Shown here one piece after another: positions 9,163 to 16,546 of a stretch of 64,000 nucleotides of DNA. Source of the DNA: G963668605 sp963793625 (GTDB lineage Bacteria > Acidobacteriota > Terriglobia > Bryobacterales > Bryobacteraceae); contig CAWCAT010000020.1 of NCBI GenBank assembly GCA_963793625.1, positions 434,001 through 498,000 on the forward strand. Reading direction: 5' to 3'. Position 1 is the first letter of the stretch. Each line of letters opens with the position of its first letter. A model generated the notes under the pieces. It had not been told where the DNA came from. It saw nothing but the letters and a program-made list of their open reading frames with translations, and searched no databases. The translations under genes and the position numbers were made by a program.

Positions 9163-9955
9163 TCAGTTCTTCTGGAAGACTTCCTTGGCCACGGAAATCG
9201 CCGTAATGGCGTTAGGCCAGCCCGCGTAAAACGCAAGGTGGGTCATGACCTCGATCAACTCCTCCTGTGTCACGCCATTTTCGCGCGCTCTGGCGAGGTG
9301 AGATCGCAACTGGTCGGGACGGTTCATCGCGATCAGCGCGGCTACCGTCACCAGGCTCCGGTCACGCTTTGACAGCTCCGGACGTTCCCAGACATCGCCA
9401 AACAACACGTTGTCGGTTAACTCAACCATCTTGGGGGCGATGTCGCCCATCAACCTCTGAGCCGGTGTAGGTTGAGCCGCAACTGCCGTGCCGTACTGCT
9501 CATCGCTGACCTTTTCCATCCAGTCGGCGGTCTTGCCGTCGAGATGTTCCACAATGGCAATATGCGTCATAGCGGATTTGGCGAGGCTCCATGCCAGTGT
9601 TTTTGACCGGGCGGAATCCGGACAACATCTCCCTGCCGGAATTCCTCGATCTGACCTCCCCATCCTGTACCCAGCCGGAGCCTGCCGTCACGATCAGGAT
9701 CTGACCCAGCGGGTGCGTGTGCCATGCTGTCCGGGCGCCGGGCTCAAACGTGACACGGGCGCCAGACGTGCGTGACGGTGCGTTCGCCTGGAACGGAGAA
9801 TCGACACGTACGGAACCAGTGAAGTTTTCGGCTGGTCCTTTTCTGGCAGGTTGCGAGCCGCTTCGCGTGATGTTGATCGTCGGGGCAGAGCCTGTCTGGG
9901 CGGCCGCCGAAGCGAGCAGAGAAAGCGATATGACCGTCGCTGCGAAAAGTCTCAT
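9163..9955 (-). pseudogene. Exported cupin-carboxymuconolactone decarboxylase fusion, frameshifted
   Basis: Start ATG 9955 with AAAGGA upstream and a signal peptide (MRLFAATVISLSLLASAAAQ). The cupin domain has VTFEPGARTAWHTHPLGQ; its second motif PPGQKHWHGAS is found in a different frame. A third frame carries MTHIAIVEHLDGKTADW and then the carboxymuconolactone-decarboxylase-like domain (SKRDRSLVTVAALIAM), ending EVFQKN at 9163. Breaks near 9670 and 9590. Cupin-CMD fusions of about 260 residues are known in bacteria beside aldo/keto reductases and act on small carbonyl compounds; the precise reaction is not assignable. Confidence 0.75.
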
Positions 9956-10153
9956 TTTCGTCCTTTCTAATCTAAGATCTTGACTCTCGACTTGCTCTCC
10001 TGGGCTTTCGAGCATCTGCCTTTCCAGCAATCAGAGAGCACATTTGTTTTCGCCCAGCGAAACTACTTCAGCGTGCTCATGTCAATAATGACTTAGCCGA
10101 CAAATCGCCCGCTTGATTTAACACGTCCTCCGCGCACCCGGCACGGCACTCGC

Positions 10154-11146
10154 TCAGCGGCCGGTCATTCGCTCCAGGTTCTCGGGGTACCGAGCGCCTT
10201 GCACAGTGATCTGCGAGGCAGCGTTTTCGATGTCACGAAGGTCGTCCGATGTAAGTTCGACTGCGGCCGCTCCGATGTTCTCTTCGAGACGCGCGAGCTT
10301 GGTGGTGCCTGGGATCGGAACGATCCACGGCTTCTGCGCAAGCAGCCACGCGAGTGCGATCTGAGCAGGTGTCGCCTTCTTCCGTTGTGCGATGTTGCCG
10401 AGCAGATCAACCAGGGCCTGATTCGCTTTCAGAGCCTCCGGCGTGAAGCGAGGCAGGATGCTGCGGAAGTCGGAGCTGTCGAACGCAGTGTTTTCGTTCA
10501 TCTTCCCGGTAAGGAACCCCTTACCCAGAGGGCTATATGGAACGAAGCCGATCTCGAGTTCCTCAAGGGTCGGTATCACTTCCTTCTCCGGAGTCCTCGT
10601 CCACAGCGAGTATTCGCTCTGGACGGCCGTCACCGGCTGGACCGCGTTTGCGCGACGAATCGTTTGCGCTCCCGCTTCAGAAAGGCCGAAGTGCTTCACC
10701 TTGCCTTCCTTAATCAGGTCCTTCACCGCTCCCGCCACGTCTTCAATAGGCACGTCGGGGTCAACACGGTGTTGATAGAGGAGATCGATGGAGTCGACCT
10801 TGAGTCGCTTCAGCGAGCCTTCGGCGACCTGCTTGATGTGCTCTGGCCGACTATCCAGTCCGGCCTGTTTGCCGGTGTTCGGATCAAGCTTGAACCCGAA
10901 CTTGGTGGCGATCACCACTTCCTCACGGAAGGGAGCGAGGGCTTCACCCACGAGTTCCTCGTTGGTAAATGGGCCGTACACTTCAGCAGTATCAAAGAAG
11001 GTGACGCCGCGTTCGACGGCTGCCCGGATAACCAAGATCATCTCCTGCTTGTCTTTTGCCGGACCGTAGCCAAAGCTCATGCCCATGCAGCCGAGCCCAA
11101 TAGCCGAGACCTCCAGGTTGCTCTTTCCAAGTTTGCGTTTCTGCAT
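10154..11146 (-). CDS. Aldo/keto reductase (AKR13/YakC-like)
   Basis: Intact 330-residue cytosolic aldo/keto reductase. The N-terminal strand KLGKSNLEVSAIGLGCMGMS, catalytic FFDTAEVYGPFTNEELVG (Asp and Tyr of the tetrad), TKFGF (Lys) and QHRVD (His) are all visible, and the C-terminal NADPH-binding PIPGTTKLARLEEN is present. Family members reduce aldehydes, ketones or methylglyoxal with NADPH. ATG 11146 lies divergently to the AraC regulator at 11315 with 168 bases between them, the usual arrangement for a regulator and its target. Unlike the genes just downstream, the frame is clean. Confidence 0.92.
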   Translation of the reverse strand: MQKRKLGKSNLEVSAIGLGCMGMSFGYGPAKDKQEMILVIRAAVERGVTFFDTAEVYGPFTNEELVGEALAPFREEVVIATKFGFKLDPNTGKQAGLDSRPEHIKQVAEGSLKRLKVDSIDLLYQHRVDPDVPIEDVAGAVKDLIKEGKVKHFGLSEAGAQTIRRANAVQPVTAVQSEYSLWTRTPEKEVIPTLEELEIGFVPYSPLGKGFLTGKMNENTAFDSSDFRSILPRFTPEALKANQALVDLLGNIAQRKKATPAQIALAWLLAQKPWIVPIPGTTKLARLEENIGAAAVELTSDDLRDIENAASQITVQGARYPENLERMTGR

Positions 11147-11314
11147 GATTTCTCCTTCGGAACCGTTTCTCTATCTCTAGGTTAAGAAAAGCACCCAGGA
11201 AGCGGTATCCTGATCCTTCCGATTTATTGCCTGTTTCTCTCGCTGCTCACCAGTACCATTACATTCTCAGCGGCCGGCAGCTATCCTGAGGTAGAGGGGA
11301 GAGAGACCGTTACC

Positions 11315-12271
11315 GTGAAGAACCTTAGTAAGTACGCCACTCCGTCACCTGATCGAGCACGCCAACTGCGAACCGAGTTGGCTCGCAAGATTGCCTTGTT
11401 CATGGGCTCCGCAGAGAAACGTGTAACGGATATCCCCGGCCTGACGCTCGTACGACGGACCACCCTGGGAGCTCCGGCCTGTGTGACCTATGAGCCGAGC
11501 GTCGCCTTGATTGCTCAGGGGCGAAAGCGAGTAGAGCTCGGCCGAACGACTTTCATCTACGATGAGTCGCGATTCCTGCTGACGTCGGTCGATTTGCCGA
11601 TCGTCAGCCAGGTGATCGAGGCAAGTGAAGAGGTGCCCTTTCTCGCCCTGATGCTCAAGTTCGAAATGCATGTGGTCCGGGAGTTCCTCAGCCGAGAGGA
11701 GATGCAGGTGCCTGCGACGCCGGCTGACAGCCCTGCCATGGCCACTGGTGAGACTACCGTGGAGCTGCTCAGTGCATGCTGCCGCCTTGTGGACCTGCTC
11801 GACACGCCGCAGGATATTCCCTTCCTCAGCGCGCTGATTCAACGCGAGATCATCTACCGCATACTGAGGGGAGCGGAAGGGGCACGCCTTCGGGCGATTG
11901 CAACGCTGGGAGATCAGAGCCAGCGTACGGCGAAAGCGATCGCGTGGCTCAGGACGCACTACTCGAAGCCACTAAGGGTGGAAGAACTCGCGCAAACAGC
12001 GGGCATGGGCGTGTCCACGCTGCACCACCACTTTCGGGCGCTGACCGCCATGAGTCCTCTTCAGTATCAGAAACAGCTTCGGTTGCAGGCAGCGCGGGGA
12101 CGCATGCTCACGGATGGTCTGGACGCCGCAAGTGCGGCATTTGAGGTCGGATACGAGAGTGCCAGCCAGTTTAACCGCGAATACAGCCGTTTCTTCGGCA
12201 AACCACCGATGCGGGATATTCGGATGCTTCGTTCGCCAGGCGCTCCGCCGGTATCTGGTCGTGTTGCCTAA
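11315..12271 (+). CDS. AraC-family regulator with AraC_N domain
   Basis: GTG start at 11315, 318 residues, preceded by a GGGGAGAG stretch. The N-terminal half (LTLVRRTTLGAPACVTYEPS... VALIAQGRKRVELG) is the cupin-like AraC_N/type I effector-binding domain; the C-terminal half holds two helix-turn-helix units (KPLRVEELAQTAGMGVSTLHHHF and YESASQFNREYSRFFGKPP split over residues about 225-300). Divergent from the intact aldo/keto reductase, which it probably activates in response to reactive carbonyls or alcohols. Regulators of this subfamily often sit beside AKR or alcohol dehydrogenase genes. Confidence 0.92.
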   Translation: MKNLSKYATPSPDRARQLRTELARKIALFMGSAEKRVTDIPGLTLVRRTTLGAPACVTYEPSVALIAQGRKRVELGRTTFIYDESRFLLTSVDLPIVSQVIEASEEVPFLALMLKFEMHVVREFLSREEMQVPATPADSPAMATGETTVELLSACCRLVDLLDTPQDIPFLSALIQREIIYRILRGAEGARLRAIATLGDQSQRTAKAIAWLRTHYSKPLRVEELAQTAGMGVSTLHHHFRALTAMSPLQYQKQLRLQAARGRMLTDGLDAASAAFEVGYESASQFNREYSRFFGKPPMRDIRMLRSPGAPPVSGRVA

Positions 12272-12354
12272 CGCGCGGGTTGATTGACACGCTCACGATG
12301 CCCCCCATATTCTCTTGGTAGGCGTTAAGCCGAAAATTCCAAGGAGACGTAATC

Positions 12355-12579
12355 ATGTTGCGATTTCTGCAAGTCCTGATCCTGTCTGTGTTGCTCTGCA
12401 GCGCATTGACGGCGACGACACTGAAGGAATGCCAAGATAAGATGGCGGCGTGCGCGAAGGCTAACAACTGCGCCAAGAAGCCGGATTCCAGGGAGTGCAA
12501 GGCGTGCAAGGCCAGCTACGACAAATGCATCGCTGACGCTCCGGAGACGCGAGCGTCCAAGAAGACCACCAAGCGCTGA
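12355..12579 (+). CDS. Small secreted Cys/Lys-rich protein
   Basis: 74 residues with a good ribosome site (AAGGAG, 8 nt before ATG). A signal peptide (MLRFLQVLILSVLLCSALTA) precedes a mature region of about 50 residues holding six cysteines (ECQ..., AACAKANNCAKK, ECKACKASYDKC) and a basic tail. The CxxxxxxC / CxxC spacing suggests a disulfide-bonded or metal-binding periplasmic peptide. No family recognised. It sits alone between the AraC regulator and a conserved hypothetical gene. Confidence 0.7.
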   Translation: MLRFLQVLILSVLLCSALTATTLKECQDKMAACAKANNCAKKPDSRECKACKASYDKCIADAPETRASKKTTKR

Positions 12580-12603
12580 GGAATAGCGCCGTATCATGAG
12601 GAG

Positions 12604-13164
12604 ATGCGCACCGCATTGGGCTTCCGGGCACACTCGGGCTGGGCAGCGATGGTCGTGGTGGCAGGGAAGATTGACGCGCCACTAGTGCTGGAACGGCGGC
12701 GGATTGATATCGCCGATACAAAGATTCCGGGTTCAAAGCAGCCGTATCACGCCGCAGCAGAAATGCCGTTTCCCAAAGCGGAATCGTTCGTTCGGAAGGC
12801 GATTGAATCATCGCGTGCGCTGGCGTTGGATGCCGTGTCAGCAACAGTCAATGCACTTCGCTTGCAGGAGCATGAAGTCAACGGATACGCTATCCTGCTC
12901 GGCTCCGGTAAGGCGTTGCCGGGCCTCGAAAAGATTCTCGCCTCGCACGCACTGATCCACACAGCAGAGGGCGAGATGTTTCGCGATGTGCTCGTGTGGG
13001 CGGCGAAAGAGTGCCGCCTGCCGGTCATCGGAGTACGTGAGAAGGAACTCGACGCCACGTCGCTGAAGCACATCGATTCTCTCGGCAAGCTGATCGGACC
13101 GCCCTGGACCCAGGATCAGAAGTACGCGACTGTCGCCGCGCTAATGGCGTTGGCAAGGGGCTGA
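12604..13164 (+). CDS. Conserved hypothetical protein (ALGFRAHSGWAA family)
   Basis: 186 residues, no signal peptide or membrane segment. It begins MRTALGFRAHSGWAAMVVVAGK and continues with a strand RRRIDIAD and an alpha/beta layout (LILHTAEGEM, LPVIGVREKEL). I recognise this opening from acidobacterial and actinobacterial conserved hypotheticals but know no function. The GGAG is unusually close to ATG 12604; ATG 12649 is an alternative, but the first 15 residues look family-conserved. It starts 24 bases after the small secreted protein, so the two may share a transcript. Confidence 0.7.
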   Translation: MRTALGFRAHSGWAAMVVVAGKIDAPLVLERRRIDIADTKIPGSKQPYHAAAEMPFPKAESFVRKAIESSRALALDAVSATVNALRLQEHEVNGYAILLGSGKALPGLEKILASHALIHTAEGEMFRDVLVWAAKECRLPVIGVREKELDATSLKHIDSLGKLIGPPWTQDQKYATVAALMALARG

Positions 13165-13187
13165 AGATATCGTCACGAGACGGAGTC

Positions 13188-13697
13188 ATGAAGCCACTTG
13201 GATACAATTCGGCAACTCCCCTGCTCGCCTCCGCATGGTGCTTTTTCGGCCTCCTTGCCGTTCTTCCTGCGGCAGCGTGGGTCTATGCGCAAACTAACCC
13301 CGGGAAGCCCGAAGCGCCACCGCCCCGCTGGGAGCCCCTCCGAACATCACGCCCCGATTTTACTGGCCAGCCTGAGCGCGTTCTGCTTGATATCGTCAGA
13401 GGCGCTCAACCTGCGGAATTCGAAAGAACAAGCTTGCTTACGTTCGCCGCTCGAAGATCGGCCGCCGCTGTCGAGCTACTCAAGCGAGGTGCACCTGACA
13501 GCGCATCATCGATCCTGGGCAACCAGGCGGACCCCAAAGCAGCCACTGATACACATCCTGCCGAATGCGGGTGCTTACGCCGAGCACCTCGGTCAAATCC
13601 GCTTCCGGGTGATTGCGGCGGTATTCCAGCAAGACGGGCGGCGGATTTACAGAATTTGCTCGAAGTCGCGATATTGGAATGCGGACCAGAACGATAG
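13188..13697 (+). CDS. Putative exported hypothetical protein (doubtful 3' end)
   Basis: Begins MKPLGYNSATPLL followed by a hydrophobic stretch and AWVYAQTNPGKPEAPPP, a plausible signal peptide and Pro-rich linker. The middle (ERVLLDIVRGAQPAEFER... AAAVELLKRGAP) looks coding. Beyond about 13490 the frame loses protein-like character, while another frame reads IRFRVIAAVFQQDGRRIYR. A one-base shift near 13490-13560 is possible, which would extend the gene to about 13818. Function unknown. Confidence 0.35.
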   Translation: MKPLGYNSATPLLASAWCFFGLLAVLPAAAWVYAQTNPGKPEAPPPRWEPLRTSRPDFTGQPERVLLDIVRGAQPAEFERTSLLTFAARRSAAAVELLKRGAPDSASSILGNQADPKAATDTHPAECGCLRRAPRSNPLPGDCGGIPARRAADLQNLLEVAILECGPER

Positions 13698-13919
13698 GTC
13701 CTTGCTGTTCGGCTACAGTAGAGCGACCCGCGTCACTTGGCCGTATAACGCGCGACTCGCGGATGTGCCAGGTCGAACGCGCTCCCGAAGTCCGGTTCTG
13801 GGAGTTCGGAACGGATGACGGGCAATTCGGAACAGATGCAGGTATCTATAGTCGCGCGTCCAATTCCGGCCGTTGTGACGGCTAGCGACGAGCCGCCCGG
13901 AATCCTCCGGCGAGGACGG

Positions 13920-16238
13920 CTATGGTATCCGTCGGCGGCGTATCTCAGCGCTGCCCGATCGAGCGACGACCTCGCTCATACGCCCGTCCGGCCCTTTCAC
14001 GAACTGCCAGCGCGTGGCATTCTCCGTCGCGAAGAACTCCGACGCTGATGCCGGGTAAAGTCGAAACCATGCATCGTCACCGGCGCGCGCAAAGAGCTTG
14101 TTCTCTTCAAAGACAACGGTCAGGCTGGGACGATTGGGAGCCCCGTACGAGCCCACATACGACGCCAGGAGCGATACCGGCACGGCCTCGTACTCCTGCT
14201 GCTCCGTCGCCGTGGCCGCCAACAAACCGGCCACCTCGCCGCGCGTGATCGGGCGGTTCGCATCCGCCGGCTGTTTGACCGCTCTCTTCAGGACTTTCGA
14301 GAGCATTTCCACGAACTCCGCGCGCGTGACCGGCGCGTCGGGACAGAACTTCGACGGCTGACCCGGGCAGGCGCTCATCACTCCCATTTTCCGGAGCATT
14401 TCGATCTCACCGGCTTCCCGGTCATAAAGCGGAACGTCCTCGAACGAAGCCCGCGCTCCCGGCGCGGACCGCCATAGCCTGGGTCGAGACGGTGGGAATT
14501 CGTTGAGCTCCCCCCTCTGCGCCAGAATCAACGCCGCGGCGCGCCGGTTCACCGGCTCACCCGGCCCGAAATTGTCTTTGTCCAAGCCGCCCATCCATCC
14601 CCGCACGGCGGCCAACTGCACCGCCGGCCACAGCGGATGATCCCTGGGAATATCCTGAAACTGCGCTAGTGACAGCGCACTTTTCTCATCCAGCAGGATC
14701 TTCTGGACCTTCGCGACATTCACCTTGCGAGGCGGAATGCCGCTCTCCACCGCCAGCGCGGCCAAGAGGCCAGCGGCCTGTCCAGTCAGCATCGTAATCG
14801 GCTGCAACCGGGTGGCTCCGTTGGCGAGGCGCGTCTGGGAAATGTTCTTCTCCGCTGCGAGAAATCCATCGGCGGACTGCGGGATCAGCGTCTCGATCGG
14901 CACCTGGAACAGACCTCCGCGGGTCCACCCGGGACGATCCGCGTTCCGCTCCAGCTCGAATTCGAGTGTCGGATCTTCGCTGCACCCGTGCAGGTCAACC
15001 GGATAGTCGCCCAGAGCGATCGAGCTCGTGAACGTGCGTGCTGCCATGGAAGGCGCGCCCTCTCGCCGGATGTCGGCGGCCGTCAACGTGTGGACTCCGA
15101 CAATGCGCCGGCTCTCGCGCACATATGGCATCACGGGAAAGTGCCGCTCGATTGCCTTGAACTCCTCGGGAATGTTCTCGCAGAGATTCTCCTCGCGATT
15201 GTAGGGCGTGTCGTAGCCTTCGTCGTCGGCTACCGACCAGAGCGGTTCCGACAATTCGTGTTGGACGTAGTAAAGGAACTGGAGCGTCTTCAACTTGGCC
15301 TCGCAGTTGACCTTCTTGCGATTGGCCCGGTCGAACCAGGAGATCGGAACGGGGAAATCGTTGAACCAATTGAGGACCGTCTTGGTGATCTTCTTCGGCT
15401 CCCGGCCCGTGTAGCTCTCCGGACTGGACGAATCCGGCAGCCCGCGATAGGCATTGTGGATCGCCCAACTGATCGGCAGGAGGCGATCCACCGGGTTGCC
15501 GCCGGCCTGTACCTGGCGGGCGAACTTGTCGCGGACCTCCGCATACCCAGGCGGGGGGTTCTTCATCCGGAGTTCTTGCGGCACGCCGTTCGGGTACTTC
15601 TTCACGACAGCGGTCCAGGTGATCCATTGGACGCAGCCGTTCGGATCGGCGTTCTTGCCCGTGTATTTGCCGGTCCTGTATTCGTTCGGAACCAGAGGCA
15701 GGATGTCTCCGTACTCGGTCGCGTCAATCAGGACCTTGCTGCGGATGGTAGCGCCGGCCGAAGTGACGACGCCTTCGACGCGATTGCCAGTGGCGAGAAC
15801 CCGCTCCACCCTGGTCCGCAGCATCACATCGAGCACGCGCCCCGGTTTGCGCGCTTCCGCGATCATGTCGTAAAGGATCTTCTGCCCGACGCGCGGTTCG
15901 AAACAGTGACTCCTCGCGCTCCAGTAGCAGGTCGAGATCGATTTGCCTCGAGCGGCGTACGCGGCCTGCACCTTGCTGATGAACTCCCAATAAATGCCCG
16001 ACTGGACGTTTTGGTGATGCTCGTCCATATTCGGGACGCCGGCGGCCGTCATCTGGCCGCCGATCCAGTCCGTCTCCTCGAGCAGAGCCACCGAGGCGCC
16101 ATGCCGGACAGCCTCAATCGCGGCGGAAACACCGCCACTGCCCGCTCCCGCTACGACCACGTCGTAGGCCCTTTCGGCCGCTCGGCCAGGCGCCATCGGC
16201 ATGGACAAGACGACAGCGCCAACCAGCAACAATTTCAT
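13920..16238 (-). CDS. Exported FAD-dependent oxidoreductase with SLH-like and DUF3471-like tail
   Basis: 772 residues. Signal peptide (MKLLLVGAVVLSMPMAPGRAA), then an FAD-binding Rossmann fold (VVVAGAGSGGVSAA, GxGxxG at 31-36; WIGGQMTAAG), a typical FAD_oxidored domain to about residue 530. Next comes an S-layer-homology-like segment of about 570-690 (FEDVPLYDREAGEIEML, FCPDAPVTRAEFVEML), and the end resembles DUF3471 (YVGSYGAPNRPSLTVVF). Predicted periplasmic or surface-anchored oxidoreductase. It lies 308 bases downstream of a second FAD oxidoreductase and in line with a TonB-like receptor, suggesting uptake and oxidation of one substrate. AGGGG precedes ATG 16238. Confidence 0.85.
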   Translation of the reverse strand: MKLLLVGAVVLSMPMAPGRAAERAYDVVVAGAGSGGVSAAIEAVRHGASVALLEETDWIGGQMTAAGVPNMDEHHQNVQSGIYWEFISKVQAAYAARGKSISTCYWSARSHCFEPRVGQKILYDMIAEARKPGRVLDVMLRTRVERVLATGNRVEGVVTSAGATIRSKVLIDATEYGDILPLVPNEYRTGKYTGKNADPNGCVQWITWTAVVKKYPNGVPQELRMKNPPPGYAEVRDKFARQVQAGGNPVDRLLPISWAIHNAYRGLPDSSSPESYTGREPKKITKTVLNWFNDFPVPISWFDRANRKKVNCEAKLKTLQFLYYVQHELSEPLWSVADDEGYDTPYNREENLCENIPEEFKAIERHFPVMPYVRESRRIVGVHTLTAADIRREGAPSMAARTFTSSIALGDYPVDLHGCSEDPTLEFELERNADRPGWTRGGLFQVPIETLIPQSADGFLAAEKNISQTRLANGATRLQPITMLTGQAAGLLAALAVESGIPPRKVNVAKVQKILLDEKSALSLAQFQDIPRDHPLWPAVQLAAVRGWMGGLDKDNFGPGEPVNRRAAALILAQRGELNEFPPSRPRLWRSAPGARASFEDVPLYDREAGEIEMLRKMGVMSACPGQPSKFCPDAPVTRAEFVEMLSKVLKRAVKQPADANRPITRGEVAGLLAATATEQQEYEAVPVSLLASYVGSYGAPNRPSLTVVFEENKLFARAGDDAWFRLYPASASEFFATENATRWQFVKGPDGRMSEVVARSGSAEIRRRRIP

Positions 16239-16546
16239 CGGCGAACCCCTACTCTGCTTTTCCTCATCAGAACTCCGGCAAAAGCCACCTTCTCATGGAT
16301 GCAGGTGTTTCAACCCAGCAAGGCAACGGCTTCTGCTATGACCGAATGTACCCCAATCCAGCTTCCAGTTTGCACCCTCGATCGCCCTCCATGAGGCGTG
16401 TGAGAGTCAATAGAAGCGCCGTTCAGTCGAACTCACGATCATGGGCTGTTGACGCGCAAACCGGTGGTTGGGCGTGAGACGTCAAGTTGTCGGCAAAAGC
16501 CCACTGTGGGAATCTGCCGCTCGATGACAGCCGGCGCGTTCCCTTC

